Source: Porphyrobacter sp.
GTDB taxonomy: Bacteria > Pseudomonadota > Alphaproteobacteria > Sphingomonadales > Sphingomonadaceae
Direction of reading: 5' to 3'
NCBI GenBank assembly: GCA_016125555.1
Contig: WGLN01000017.1
Coordinates: forward strand, 1-64,000
Length of the DNA: 64,000 nt
Shown here: one piece after another, positions 33,726 through 42,649 of the stretch
How the letters are laid out: each line of letters begins with the position of its first letter
How positions within the stretch are numbered: position 1 is the first letter of the stretch
Notes under the pieces: model-generated
The model's database searches: none
What the model saw: the letters and a program-made list of their open reading frames with translations, nothing else
Told to the model about the DNA's origin: nothing
Program-made: the position numbers and the translations under genes

Positions 33726-33734
33726 CTTTCCTCT
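33726..33734 (-). promoter_or_regulatory. Shared leader element AGAGGAAAG (copy 3)
   Basis: AGAGGAAAGCGGGCTTG on the minus strand, 86 bp upstream of the helicase start and just past the primase stop. It matches the ParB leader copy at 16 of 17 bases. Confidence 0.3.
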
Positions 33735-33743
33735 GACCGACAT

Positions 33744-34652
33744 TCAGACCGAATTTCGGACCGAGCGCATGAGCACATCATTCCAGTCGTCGCCGGTTAG
33801 CTCCGGACGCCTGGTGACAATCAGCCGCCCTGCGCAAGCGTAGGCCTCTCGCGCACGCTCTTCAGCAAGGCGCCCGCCCGCATCATTGTCGACAAAGAGA
33901 TACAGCTGGCGCACCGATTCCGGGATTGTGGCCAGGCCGAAGCGTTCGTTTCCCAGCGTCGCCCAGCAGGGAACATTGAACATCTGCATCGCTGAGAGGG
34001 CCGTTTCGTTTCCTTCTGCGAGGCCAAGGCGTCCCCCATCCGGATACGCGAAACGCACCGCGCCTGAACCGGGGCTGCCTAACGCACGCCTGGGTTGATC
34101 GAAAGAAGCCAAGCTGGTTTTGTCGAGGTCGAGGAAGGAGCGATGCAGCGCCAAAATTCCGGCATCATTGCGCACCGCCGCGACCATTGCGGGAAGAAAC
34201 CGGACAGCACCCTTTGGCCCCAGCGGCATACGCAGGTGGAAACGCAGCTCCGGCGAAGAAATCGTGATACCTCTGGACGCGAGGTATTGCTCGGCGGGGC
34301 TGCCAGCGATGGTCGACGCCTCACGCCAGAGCCTCAGCGCATTCCGATTGGCGACTTCCTCGCGCGGTTCGGCCACGATCGGACCACTCGTGCCATCGAA
34401 CAGGTCCGCAATTCGTATTCCGAGCCCGGCCATGGCTTCTATCACCGCCTCGTTCGTGCAGCCGGCAAAGCAATGAACAAGGATTGCGCGCTTTCCGAGA
34501 GTGATGCTTAGCGAAGGGGTGCGGTCGTCGTGGGCCGGGCAGCAGCACATTCCGCGCGAACGCGACCAGGCACCGCCCAGTTGCTCGACTATCTTGCGCG
34601 CGCGGGTTTCCAGTTGCAGGCCTTGGGATTGGGGTGATCTGTGTTGGTGCAT
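33744..34652 (-). CDS. CHC2-zinc-finger / Toprim primase-like protein
   Basis: A 302-residue protein. The N-terminal zinc-finger region (MCCCPAHDDRTPSLSITLGKRAILVHCFAGC) is of the DnaG/CHC2 type; the C-terminal Toprim_3 fold has the acidic motifs GLAEGNETALSAM and LYLFVDNDAGG. It would prime DNA synthesis or process the single strand of the element after transfer. Start at 34652 (MHQHRSP) follows GGAG. It is divergent from the lytic transglycosylase, with a LexA box in the shared promoter region. Confidence 0.85.
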   Translation of the reverse strand: MHQHRSPQSQGLQLETRARKIVEQLGGAWSRSRGMCCCPAHDDRTPSLSITLGKRAILVHCFAGCTNEAVIEAMAGLGIRIADLFDGTSGPIVAEPREEVANRNALRLWREASTIAGSPAEQYLASRGITISSPELRFHLRMPLGPKGAVRFLPAMVAAVRNDAGILALHRSFLDLDKTSLASFDQPRRALGSPGSGAVRFAYPDGGRLGLAEGNETALSAMQMFNVPCWATLGNERFGLATIPESVRQLYLFVDNDAGGRLAEERAREAYACAGRLIVTRRPELTGDDWNDVLMRSVRNSV

Positions 34653-34733
34653 GGGGGCATCTCCATCGTAACGTGCCTCCACCCGCGCAGCCTCCGCTCT
34701 GCGTCGCCGACGTTTCATTTTCCTACATCGGAT

Positions 34734-34748
34734 GTTCTATATATGTTC
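34734..34748. promoter_or_regulatory. Perfect alphaproteobacterial LexA box
   Basis: GTTCTATATATGTTC fits the GTTC-N7-GTTC SOS box of alphaproteobacteria exactly. It lies in the 127-bp region between the divergent primase (starts 34652) and transglycosylase (starts 34780) genes. The central TATATAT could also serve as a -10 box, so LexA would occlude the promoter. Confidence 0.75.
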
Positions 34749-34779
34749 TTTCCCGATTCGACCAGCAAAGGATTCGGGA

Positions 34780-35439
34780 ATGAGACTGAAATGGGCAGTA
34801 GTTGCAGGGGCAACGACAGGATTTGGGTCCGTCCTCCCCGCTCACGCGCAGGACATGGAGCCCCCTCAGATGACCGTTGCCTCGGAGTTGACGACCGACG
34901 GCTTCCGCGTAGCAGAAGGGACTGATGGCTTCCTTCTCGTCGAACATGGCATTTGGAGAAAGCCTCCAACGGCCTCGTCCGAGCCGCCGGCCACCGATGC
35001 GGGTCGAACCTATCTGCCCTATCGATATCAAAAGCCCCAAGGCAGCGCGCCATCGGGATTCCGTCGGGCGAGCTACCTTCCTCATGTTTACGCTGCTGAG
35101 GCTCAATACTCGCTACCAAGCGGCCTTCTTGACGCTCTTGTATGGACGGAATCACGATATAATCCGATGGCCATCAGCAAGGCCGGGGCCGCAGGTTTGG
35201 GGCAATTGATGCCAGGGACAGCGCGGGACCTTGGCGTTTCAAATCGCTTCGATCCCAAGGCGAACATCTGGGGTGCGGCCCGATACCTACGCCAGATGCT
35301 GGACAAGTTCGGGGTAGTTCATCTGGCCCTCGCTGCCTACAACGCAGGTCCAGGTGCTGTCGAGCGCGCAGGCGGTATTCCTCGCAATGGCGAGACGCCG
35401 GCCTATGTGCGCGAAGTGCTGCGGCATTGGCGTTTTTGA
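34780..35439 (+). CDS. Lytic transglycosylase, VirB1-like
   Basis: A 219-residue exported enzyme with a signal peptide ([21 protein letters not shown]) and an SLT domain in the C-terminal half: catalytic Glu in [18 protein letters not shown], then [36 protein letters not shown] and [20 protein letters not shown]. It cuts peptidoglycan glycan strands; element-borne copies open the wall for a secretion or mating channel. Start at 34780 rather than the upstream ATG because the signal peptide begins there. A LexA box 32-46 bp upstream suggests SOS induction. Confidence 0.88.
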   Translation: MRLKWAVVAGATTGFGSVLPAHAQDMEPPQMTVASELTTDGFRVAEGTDGFLLVEHGIWRKPPTASSEPPATDAGRTYLPYRYQKPQGSAPSGFRRASYLPHVYAAEAQYSLPSGLLDALVWTESRYNPMAISKAGAAGLGQLMPGTARDLGVSNRFDPKANIWGAARYLRQMLDKFGVVHLALAAYNAGPGAVERAGGIPRNGETPAYVREVLRHWRF

Positions 35440-35451
35440 ACGGGGGGTGTT

Positions 35452-35649
35452 GTGAGCGCGGGTCGAATACGCGTCTCGGGAATTCTAACCCGCGGTAGAC
35501 GCGGGATGTTCCTGACCACGACAGACGAAGTCGTCTGGATCATCGAGAGCGAAGAACCCGAATGCGAATTCGTCGGATCAGCGGTGATTGTCGAGGGGGT
35601 TGTCGCAGGTCGAGATCGATTGCGCGCAGACTGGATTGGACCGGTCTGA
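35452..35649 (+). CDS. Small DUF5818-like protein
   Basis: A 65-residue protein starting at GTG 35452, 12 bp after the transglycosylase gene with a GGGGGGT site, so probably co-transcribed. It is a compact beta-rich protein (IRVSGILTRGRRGMFLTTTDEVVWII, AVIVEGVVAGRDRLRADWIGPV) that looks like an OB-like DUF5818 domain by pattern. Function unknown. Confidence 0.65.
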   Translation: MSAGRIRVSGILTRGRRGMFLTTTDEVVWIIESEEPECEFVGSAVIVEGVVAGRDRLRADWIGPV

Positions 35650-35664
35650 TCGAAGCCATAGTTA

Positions 35665-36918
35665 TCAGGCTGCGCGCTTCCCTGCCTTCTTGATGTCGAT
35701 CACCTTCCCGCCGCTCAGATAGTCAGCCCAGTCCTGCATCATCCGGCGCCGAGGAGCAAGGTATTCAGCGGCATTGTAAGCTCCACGCACGTCGTTTTTC
35801 TCCGAGTGCGCGAGCTGTAGTTCGACCCAATCCTCATGGTATTTCCTGATCCACATGGGCGGCTTACCGAACTCGACCAACTGCTCATTGGCCCAAGTGC
35901 TCGCCAGGCCCCGGAAGCCGTGTACGGTTTGGCGGCTGTGGTATCCGAGGCGATAGAGCGCGTAGATCATTGTGTTCTCTGAAAGCGGTTTGTTCGGGCC
36001 TTTGCCCGGGAAGAGAAACTCGCCAGGCGCTGCTGCTATCATGGATTTCGCGATGTGCGTTGCCTGCTGCGAGAGGGGTACCAAATGCTCTCGTCCCATC
36101 TTCATTCGCTCGGCTGGTATCCTCCAGACAGGTGATTTTCCGCCCAGGTCCTCAAACTCGGATTTGGCGGCGAAACGCAGTTCCTTGGTTCGAACCCAAG
36201 TCAGGAGCGCAAAGAGAACTGCCTCACGGGTTATTGCGGACCGTCGTTCGCCCTCTTCCTGGTAGGCATGCAGCTTCTCGATGAATGCGGGCAACTCGCT
36301 GAGCGGCAGCCGGCTCATATGCTTCACTCTTGGTCGCGGCTTTAGAGCCCCGCGCAAATGCGTCGTCGGATCGTTCGAGGCCAGACCACACGCGATTGCG
36401 AACTGGAAGACTTGCCCCACCCCTTGTTTCGCACGCCGGCTGATATCGAGCGCGCCTCTTGCTTCGATCTTGCGGATCATTGCCAGGACGTCAGGTGCCG
36501 TGATTTCATTCACGAGTTTCTCGCCGACGACTGGAAAGACGTCCCTTTCCATGCGCGACCAGACGCGTTCGGCGTGCGCGGCATTCAACGCGCTCTTTCG
36601 ATTTTCATGCCAGCGCTTTGCGACCTCGAAGAAGGTGGCTCCTTCCTGCGAGATCACTTCTCCCTTGGATTTCATTGGATCCTTGCCCTCGGCTAGCAAC
36701 GCCTTTGCGGCTGTGCGTTTGTCGCGCGCGGCAGCTATCCCGAGATCTGGGTAAGCGCCGAACGAGAGCAACTTCTCCTTGCCCGCGAAGCGGTACTTCA
36801 TCCGCCATAACTTTGACCCGTTCGGCTGTACGAACAGGAATAAGCCCTCCCCGTCGGCCAGCTTGTAGGCGCGCTCGCGTGGCTTGGAATTTCGGGCCTG
36901 AATCTCCGTGAGAGGCAT
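35665..36918 (-). CDS. int: P4-type tyrosine integrase of the element
   Basis: A 417-residue integrase. It has the N-terminal DUF4102 domain (LTEIQARNSKPRERAYKLADGEGLFLFVQPNGSKLW), a central SAM-like core-binding domain and the C-terminal catalytic domain with Arg in LFALLTWVRTKELRFA, HGFRGLAST (H-x-x-R box) and the nucleophile Tyr near VRGAYNAAEYLAPRR. It recombines the element with the tRNA-Met 3' end. Start at 36918 is chosen because family proteins start at this MPLTEIQ sequence; a frame extension of 58 codons upstream is not conserved in type. Confidence 0.9.
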   Translation of the reverse strand: MPLTEIQARNSKPRERAYKLADGEGLFLFVQPNGSKLWRMKYRFAGKEKLLSFGAYPDLGIAAARDKRTAAKALLAEGKDPMKSKGEVISQEGATFFEVAKRWHENRKSALNAAHAERVWSRMERDVFPVVGEKLVNEITAPDVLAMIRKIEARGALDISRRAKQGVGQVFQFAIACGLASNDPTTHLRGALKPRPRVKHMSRLPLSELPAFIEKLHAYQEEGERRSAITREAVLFALLTWVRTKELRFAAKSEFEDLGGKSPVWRIPAERMKMGREHLVPLSQQATHIAKSMIAAAPGEFLFPGKGPNKPLSENTMIYALYRLGYHSRQTVHGFRGLASTWANEQLVEFGKPPMWIRKYHEDWVELQLAHSEKNDVRGAYNAAEYLAPRRRMMQDWADYLSGGKVIDIKKAGKRAA

Positions 36919-37096
36919 TGGGGGTATCGCTCCTTTCCGATACTCCGCGAAAATACCCCCAAAATACCCCCACACCAAATCTGGCTGCATGTGGAAGACC
37001 ATGGGCGCATGCGGACGCGAATCACCCGCAACCCTCTGCTTTTCTTTCGATTTTTGGTAAAATGCGGAAGCTAGTGGAAGCTTCCGGATCAAGGAA

Positions 37097-37173
37097 TGGT
37101 AGCGGAGGAGGGACTCGAACCCCCGACACGCGGATTATGATTCCGCTGCTCTAACCGGCTGAGCTACTCCGCC
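37097..37173 (-). tRNA. tRNA-Met (anticodon CAT), elongator; attachment site
   Basis: The reverse strand folds into a full cloverleaf of 77 nt including an encoded CCA: acceptor stem GGCGGAG / CTCCGCT, D arm with GCTC...GAGC, anticodon stem GCGGA-ATCATAA-TCCGC with CAT in the loop, and T arm GGGGG-TTCGAGT-CCCTC. It matches the elongator Met tRNA pattern of alphaproteobacteria. Its 3' end faces the integrase gene 179 bp away, so it marks the right end of the inserted element. Confidence 0.95.
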
Positions 37174-37299
37174 CCATCGGGCTCCGGCGCGCTTGCGCAG
37201 CCGGATTCGCGCCCGGGCCGAACCCCGGGCGAGGCGCGCACTTAGGGTGCTGCTCGCGCCCGGTCAAGCCCTCGATCAGGCCCGCGTGCAAGGCCCGCT

Positions 37300-37830
37300 C
37301 TAGAGCCGCGCCCGGCCGCGGAAAGGACAGGTCTTCACCGCCTCCCACGGGCCGCCGCGGTAGCGGTGCAGCGCCAGCGCGGGAAAGGCGAAGCGGCCCT
37401 TGGCGATCCACGGCGCAAGCACCGGCGCGAGGCCCGCCTGCAGTTCGCGCGCCTCCGCCTTCGTCACCTTGTTCTGGATGGTGATGTGCGGGCGCGGCTC
37501 GTGGAGATCCTGGCTGGTGAGACTGCCGCGAAAATGCTCGGCGATCATCGCGCGCAGGGCGAGCAGCTGCGGCGTCTCGAGCGCGATCGCGGTGCCTTTC
37601 CCGAGGTCCATCACCCCCTTCACCGCGCCTTCGGGCGGGGCGAATTCGGCGGCGAGGCGCGGCAGATAGTCGCGCAGTTCCTCCAGGAGCGCGGGCGCAA
37701 AGGAATGGAACAGGGTGACGTGGGCATGGAGATGGTTGCGCTCGGGCGGGAAGTGGGCGCGGCGCAGGCCCTCGGCCCAGCCCTGGACATCGGGCGGCAG
37801 GACGGCGGTGAGGATGAAGGGATCGGCCAT
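37300..37830 (-). CDS. 2'-5' RNA ligase / cyclic phosphodiesterase-like protein
   Basis: A 176-residue protein of the 2H phosphoesterase superfamily with its two motifs HAHVTLFHSF and RPHITIQNKV. Bacterial members (ThpR/LigT-like) act on 2'-5' or cyclic phosphodiester bonds in RNA. Start at 37830 (MADPFIL) is where family similarity begins. First core gene to the right of the element. Confidence 0.85.
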   Translation of the reverse strand: MADPFILTAVLPPDVQGWAEGLRRAHFPPERNHLHAHVTLFHSFAPALLEELRDYLPRLAAEFAPPEGAVKGVMDLGKGTAIALETPQLLALRAMIAEHFRGSLTSQDLHEPRPHITIQNKVTKAEARELQAGLAPVLAPWIAKGRFAFPALALHRYRGGPWEAVKTCPFRGRARL

Positions 37831-37860
37831 GACTTCCTTCCGGTCGAGCCGCCCCGCCCT

Positions 37861-37882
37861 ACATCTCGCCCCGTTCCCGGCG
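37861..37882. repeat. 22-bp direct repeat of the mltG 3' end (copy 1)
   Basis: It begins ACATCTCGCCCCGTTCCC and is identical over 22 bp to 37956-37977, which encodes the last residues of MltG. Spacing is 95 bp. It looks like a small tandem duplication that left an extra copy of the gene tail downstream. Confidence 0.6.
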
Positions 37883-37953
37883 TGCCGGCATCTCCGCCGA
37901 GGACCGCCGCGCGACGACAAGGCGGCGGTTCGACCTCTCGTGCGCCGTGCCTG

Positions 37954-38919
37954 TCACATCTCGCCCCGTTCCCGGCGGATGGCATACCACTTGGCCACGT
38001 TTGCGTTGTGCTCCTCGAGCGTGTTGGAGAACCAGTGGCCGCCGGTGCCGTCGGCGACCATGAACAGCGCCGCCGTCTTGGCGGGATTGAGCACCGCAGC
38101 GATGCTTTCGCGCCCCGGATTTGTGATCGGGCCTTCGGGCAGCCCCACCTTGGTATAGGTGTTGTAGCCGTTGACCGCAGCGATCTCCGACTGCTTGATG
38201 CGGCGCCCCAGCGGCTTTCCGCGGGTGATCGGATAGATGATCGTCGGGTCGGCCTGCAGCAGCATCCCGGCCTTCAGCCGGTTGGAATAGAGCCCTGCGA
38301 CCATCCGGCGCTCTTCGGGCTTGCCGGTCTCCTTCTCGACGATCGAGGCAAGGATCAGCGCGTCGCGCATGGTGTCGACCGCGATGCCGGGGGCGCGCTT
38401 GGCCCATTCCTCGGCAAGCGCCTCGTCCATCGCCGCCTGCATCCGCGCGACCAGCTGCGCACGGCTCTGCCCGCGCTCGAAGGAATAGGTGTCGGGCAGG
38501 ATCGAGCCCTCGGGCGGGACGGGAATCTCGCCGGTCAGCAGCGGTTCGGCCATCAGCCGCTCGCGCACCAGCACCGAGGGCATGCCTTCGGGGATGGTGA
38601 CGAAGCGGCGGATCACGTCGCCTGCCTGGAAGGCGGCGAGGATGTCGCCCTGGCTCATCCCGGGCTTGAGCAGGAACTCGCCGGCCTGGATCGGTTCATC
38701 CGAACCGAACAGCCGGGCCTGCAGCACGAAGCCGGAGGCCGAGGAAATCAACCCCTCGGCCTCGAGCTTGTCGGCCACTGCGCTCACTGAGGCGCCCGCG
38801 GGGACGGTGAAGTTCGTCTCTTTCTCGACCGTGGCCGAGCCGGTCAGGTTCCAGGCGAGGACCAGCGCGGCCGCAGCAAGCGCGAGCAGGCCCAGCACAA
38901 GGAGCCGCGCCCGCGTCAC
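37954..38919 (-). CDS. mltG: Endolytic murein transglycosylase MltG
   Basis: A 321-residue inner-membrane protein with one N-terminal membrane segment (LLVLGLLALAAAALVLAWNL) and the YceG/MltG catalytic domain, with a LysM-like region (TVPAGASVSAVADKLEAEGLI), the family motif ASIVEKETGKPEERRMVAGLYSNRLKAGMLLQADPTIIY and NTYTKVGLPEGPITNPG. It terminates nascent glycan strands. It starts 4 bp after fabF, so they are co-transcribed. A 22-bp piece of its 3' end is duplicated downstream. Confidence 0.92.
   Translation of the reverse strand: MTRARLLVLGLLALAAAALVLAWNLTGSATVEKETNFTVPAGASVSAVADKLEAEGLISSASGFVLQARLFGSDEPIQAGEFLLKPGMSQGDILAAFQAGDVIRRFVTIPEGMPSVLVRERLMAEPLLTGEIPVPPEGSILPDTYSFERGQSRAQLVARMQAAMDEALAEEWAKRAPGIAVDTMRDALILASIVEKETGKPEERRMVAGLYSNRLKAGMLLQADPTIIYPITRGKPLGRRIKQSEIAAVNGYNTYTKVGLPEGPITNPGRESIAAVLNPAKTAALFMVADGTGGHWFSNTLEEHNANVAKWYAIRRERGEM
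37956..37977. repeat. 22-bp direct repeat of the mltG 3' end (copy 2, in gene)
   Basis: The in-gene copy covering the last seven codons of mltG and part of its stop. The partner is at 37861-37882. Confidence 0.6.
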
Positions 38920-38923
38920 CGGA

Positions 38924-40183
38924 TCAGTCGACCTTCTGCATGATCAGCGAGGCATTGGTGCCGCCGAAGCCGAAGGAATTGTTGAGCACCGCGCGCACTT
39001 CGCGCTTCTTCGCCTTCAGGGGCACGAGATCGATACCCTCGGTGCCCTCATCGGGATCGTGGAGGTTCAAGGTCGGCGGTACGATCTGGTCGCGCATCGC
39101 GAGGATGCAGAAGATCGCCTCGACCGCGCCCGCGCCGCCGAGGAGGTGGCCGATCGCGCTCTTGGTCGAAGACATCGACGCGCCGCCGAGGTCATCGCCG
39201 AGCACGCGCTTGACCGCGGCCAGTTCGATCGTGTCGGCCATGGTGCTGGTGCCGTGGGCGTTGACATAGTCGATGTCGCCCGGCTTCAGCCCCGCCTTCT
39301 TCATCGCCATGCGCATCGCAAGTTCCGCGCCGCGGCCCTCGGGGTGCGGGGCCGTGACGTGATAGGCATCGCCCGACAGGCCGTAGCCCGTGACCTCGGC
39401 ATAGATCTTGGCGCCGCGTGCCTTCGCACGCTCGTATTCCTCGAGCACCACCACGCCCGCGCCCTCGCCCATGACGAAACCGTCGCGGCCCTTGTCGTAG
39501 GGGCGGCTCGCCTCGGTCGGGTGATCGTTCATGCTCATGTTGAGCGCGCGCGCCTGCGCGAAGCCGGCGATTCCGAGCGGGTTGATGGTGCTTTCCGCCC
39601 CGCCCGCCAGCATCACGTCGGCATCGTCCATCGCGATCATGCGCGCGGCATCGCCGATCGAGTGCGCGCCGGTCGAGCAGGCGGTGACGACCGCGTGGTT
39701 CGGCCCCATGAAGCCGTATTTGATCTGCACCTGCCCGGTGATGAGGTTGATCAGCCGCCCGTGGACGAAGTGCGGGGAGACGCGCGAGGGGCCGCGCTCG
39801 TGAAGATTGACGCTTTCCAGTTCGATCCCCGGCAACCCGCCGATCCCGGCGCCGATCGAGCAGCCGGTGCGCTCCTTCTCGGCCTCGGTCATGTCGGTGA
39901 GGCCGGCATCCTCGAGCGCCTGTCCGGCGGCGTCGATGCCGTAGACGATGAAGGGATCGACCTGGCGCTGGACCTTGTGATCGACGCGTTTGTCCGGGTC
40001 GAAGCCCCAGGGGTGGTCCTTGGGCTTGACCTCGCAGGCGATGGTGCACTTCTGGTTCGAAGCGTCGAAGCGGGTGATCTGCCCCGCCCCGCTTTCGCCC
40101 GCCAGCAGGTTCTTCCACGTCGTCTCGACATCGCCCCCGAGCGGGGTCACGAGACCGAGCCCGGTTACAACCACACGGCGCAT
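38924..40183 (-). CDS. fabF: 3-oxoacyl-ACP synthase II
   Basis: A 419-residue condensing enzyme with the Cys-His-His triad: nucleophile in VVTACSTGAHSIGDA, then NAHGTSTMADTIE and STKSAIGHLLGGAGAVEA; the N-terminus is RRVVVTGLGLVTPLGGD. It elongates fatty acids on ACP in the cytosol. It lies in the conserved order acpP-fabF-mltG, with the acpP gene 124 bp upstream. Confidence 0.95.
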   Translation of the reverse strand: MRRVVVTGLGLVTPLGGDVETTWKNLLAGESGAGQITRFDASNQKCTIACEVKPKDHPWGFDPDKRVDHKVQRQVDPFIVYGIDAAGQALEDAGLTDMTEAEKERTGCSIGAGIGGLPGIELESVNLHERGPSRVSPHFVHGRLINLITGQVQIKYGFMGPNHAVVTACSTGAHSIGDAARMIAMDDADVMLAGGAESTINPLGIAGFAQARALNMSMNDHPTEASRPYDKGRDGFVMGEGAGVVVLEEYERAKARGAKIYAEVTGYGLSGDAYHVTAPHPEGRGAELAMRMAMKKAGLKPGDIDYVNAHGTSTMADTIELAAVKRVLGDDLGGASMSSTKSAIGHLLGGAGAVEAIFCILAMRDQIVPPTLNLHDPDEGTEGIDLVPLKAKKREVRAVLNNSFGFGGTNASLIMQKVD

Positions 40184-40307
40184 TCCAATCCCTTTCCGTC
40201 TATCTCTGCCGCCAGACGACTACAGGCCCGCAGCCCCTTCGCGAAAAGAGGGCCCGGGCCTGTCGGTCAACCCGTCCGTGCCGCGGCACGGCGGCAGCGG
40301 GGCCTGA

Positions 40308-40544
40308 TCAGCCCTTGTGCTCTTCGATATACTTGGTCGCATCGCCCACGGTGGTAATCTTCTCGGCCGCATCGTCGGGGATTTCGACGCCGAATTCCTC
40401 TTCGAAGGCCATCACCAGCTCGACGATGTCGAGGCTGTCGGCGCCCAGATCGTCAATGAAGCTGGCATCCTGGGTGACCTTGTCGGCCTCGACACCGAGA
40501 TGCTCGACGACAATCTTCGCCACCCGGTCGGCAGTATCGCTCAT
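40308..40544 (-). CDS. acpP: Acyl carrier protein
   Basis: A 78-residue acidic helical protein with the phosphopantetheine Ser in [31 protein letters not shown]. It carries acyl chains for FabF. Start at 40544 ([16 protein letters not shown]) with an AGAGGG site upstream; the longer frame is not coding. Confidence 0.95.
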   Translation of the reverse strand: MSDTADRVAKIVVEHLGVEADKVTQDASFIDDLGADSLDIVELVMAFEEEFGVEIPDDAAEKITTVGDATKYIEEHKG

Positions 40545-40677
40545 GGTATTCCCTCTTGAAATGGGGTTTGGAAAACTCGCTTTCGCCCTAATGAACGGCG
40601 CGGGCAAGCGCAAGTGGGCTTGAGGCGCGCTGCCCACAAGGCCGGCGCGCCCGTTCGCCCCCGGGAAAGCGGAGGCT

Positions 40678-42468
40678 TTACGCGCCCTCTTTCTTCGGCG
40701 GCTCGACGACGCGCAGCGCCAGTTCGCGCAGCTGGCGCGGTTCGGGGCTGGAGGGCGCCCCCATCAGCAGGTCCTCGGCGCGCTGGTTCATCGGGAAGAG
40801 CGTGATTTCGCGCAGGTTCTTGGCCCCGCACAGCAGCATCACGATCCGGTCCACCCCCGCGGCCATGCCCCCGTGCGGCGGCGCGCCATACTGGAAGGCG
40901 CGGTACATGCCCCCAAAGCGTTCCTCGACATCCGCCTTGCTGAGGCCGACGATCTCGAAGGCCTTGACCATCGTCTCGGGCTTGTGGTTGCGGATCGAGC
41001 CCGAGGCGATCTCGTAGCCGTTGCACACGAGATCGTATTGGAAGGCCTTGATGGTGAGCGGGTCCTGCCCCTCCAGCGCCTCGATCCCGCCCTGCGGCAT
41101 CGAAAAGGGGTTGTGCGAGAAGTCGACCTTCTTCTCGTCCTCGTCATATTCGTAGAAGGGGAAGTCGACGATCCAGCAGAGTGCAAAGCGGCTTTCATCG
41201 ACAATGCCGAGTTCCTCGCCCACCCGGATGCGCGCCGCGCCCGCCAGCTTGGCGGCATCGGCGGCCTTGCCGGCAGCGAAGAATAGCCCGTCGTTCTCGC
41301 CGAGGCCGAGCTCGTCATAGAGTTCGGCCATGCGCTCCGGTCCGTGGTTCTTGGCGATGGGGCCACCGAACTCGCCACCCTTGCGGGTGACGTAGCCGAG
41401 GCCCGCGTAGCCTTCCTTCCTCGCCCAGTCGTTCATGTCGTCGAAGAACTTGCGGCTCTTCTCGTGCGTGGCGGGTGCGGGGATGGCGCGCACCACGCCG
41501 CCGCCGCCGACGATCTTCTCGAACAGGCCGAAGCCCGACTGCGTGAAGTGCGAGGAAACGTCCGAAATGATCAGCGGGTTGCGCAGGTCGGGCTTGTCCG
41601 AGCCATACTTGAGCATCGCCTCGTCATAGGGGATGCGCGGGAACTCGCCCGCCGGCGTCACCACCTTGTCGCCCGCGAAGGCGGCGAAGGTGCCCTGGAT
41701 CACCGGCTCCATCGTCTCCCACACCTCTTCCTGGGTGACGAAGCTCATCTCGAGGTCGAGCTGGTAGAACTCGCCCGGCAGCCGGTCGGCGCGCGGATCC
41801 TCGTCGCGGAAGCACGGGGCGATCTGGAAATAGCGGTCGAAGCCGGCGACCATCAGCAGCTGCTTGTATTGCTGCGGCGCTTGCGGGAGCGCGTAGAACT
41901 TGCCGGTGTGGATGCGGCTCGGCACGAGGAAGTCGCGCGCGCCTTCCGGGCTCGACGCCGTCAGGATCGGGGTCGAGAACTCGTTGAACCCCGCCGCCGC
42001 CATCCGTGCACGCATGTCGGCGATGACCGCCACGCGGGTCATGATGTTCCGGTGCAGCGTCTCGCGGCGCAGGTCGAGGAAGCGGTATTTGAGGCGGATG
42101 TCCTCAGGGTAAGGCTGCTCGTCGGCGACCGGCATGGGCAGCTCCTCGGCCGCGCTCTGCACGGTCACGCCGCGCGCGAAGACCTCGATCTCGCCGGTAG
42201 AAAGGTTCGCGTTGACCGTCTCGGGCACGCGCGCCTTGACCTCGCCCTCGATGGTGACGACGCTCTCGACCCTGAGGCCTTCCAGCACGGGCAGCGCCGG
42301 ACTGTCGCTGTCGGCGACAATCTGGGTGATGCCGTAATGGTCGCGCAGATCGATGAACAGCACGCCGCCGTGATCGCGCTTGCGGTGGATCCAGCCCGAC
42401 AGGCGGACGGTCTCGCCGACATTGGCGGAAGAAAGCTGTGCGCAAGTATGGGTGCGGTAGGGGTGCAT
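40678..42468 (-). CDS. aspS: Aspartyl-tRNA synthetase
   Basis: A 596-residue class II synthetase of the bacterial type. It has an N-terminal OB anticodon-binding domain ([32 protein letters not shown]), class II motif 2 region ([25 protein letters not shown]), the GAD insertion domain typical of bacterial enzymes, and motif 3 near the end ([15 protein letters not shown]). Divergent from rnd across 181 bp. Confidence 0.95.
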   Translation of the reverse strand: MHPYRTHTCAQLSSANVGETVRLSGWIHRKRDHGGVLFIDLRDHYGITQIVADSDSPALPVLEGLRVESVVTIEGEVKARVPETVNANLSTGEIEVFARGVTVQSAAEELPMPVADEQPYPEDIRLKYRFLDLRRETLHRNIMTRVAVIADMRARMAAAGFNEFSTPILTASSPEGARDFLVPSRIHTGKFYALPQAPQQYKQLLMVAGFDRYFQIAPCFRDEDPRADRLPGEFYQLDLEMSFVTQEEVWETMEPVIQGTFAAFAGDKVVTPAGEFPRIPYDEAMLKYGSDKPDLRNPLIISDVSSHFTQSGFGLFEKIVGGGGVVRAIPAPATHEKSRKFFDDMNDWARKEGYAGLGYVTRKGGEFGGPIAKNHGPERMAELYDELGLGENDGLFFAAGKAADAAKLAGAARIRVGEELGIVDESRFALCWIVDFPFYEYDEDEKKVDFSHNPFSMPQGGIEALEGQDPLTIKAFQYDLVCNGYEIASGSIRNHKPETMVKAFEIVGLSKADVEERFGGMYRAFQYGAPPHGGMAAGVDRIVMLLCGAKNLREITLFPMNQRAEDLLMGAPSSPEPRQLRELALRVVEPPKKEGA

Positions 42469-42649
42469 CTAAACTCTTGTCCTTATCGCGGGTATGACGC
42501 TAGGGCGCGCGCAGGCGCAGCGTTGGCGGGAAAGCCCGACCCGCTATCGGCGCGCTAACAGGGGAAGGCTCGCGCTTTGTCAAGCGGTGCGAGGCCTGAC
42601 CGGGATCGATCCCGAGGGCGGCACTCCGCCCCTAGCGAAGCAAGAGAAC

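Larger units (their letters stand above)
1..37096. mobile_element. Right-hand part of an integrative element inserted at tRNA-Met
   Basis: A P4-type integrase gene starts about 180 bp from the 3' end of a tRNA-Met gene, and everything to its left has plasmid/ICE character: ssb, ArdC, a long ParB-like protein, a Toprim primase, a methyltransferase-helicase, a lytic transglycosylase, toxin-antitoxin genes, metal resistance and insertion sequences. To the right of the tRNA the content is ordinary core genes with higher GC. The left attachment repeat was not seen, so the element presumably extends beyond position 1. Whether it is self-transmissible cannot be judged: apart from a VirB1-like transglycosylase no mating-pair or relaxase gene is in view. 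Confidence 0.8.

Noticed and set aside
1-37096. A second copy of the tRNA-Met 3' end (left attachment repeat)
   Set aside because: I looked for the tRNA 3' end sequence to the left of the integrase and did not find it; it is presumably outside the window.
38489-40357. Open frame of 622 codons on the plus strand
   Set aside because: Antisense shadow of mltG, fabF and acpP, whose identities are certain.
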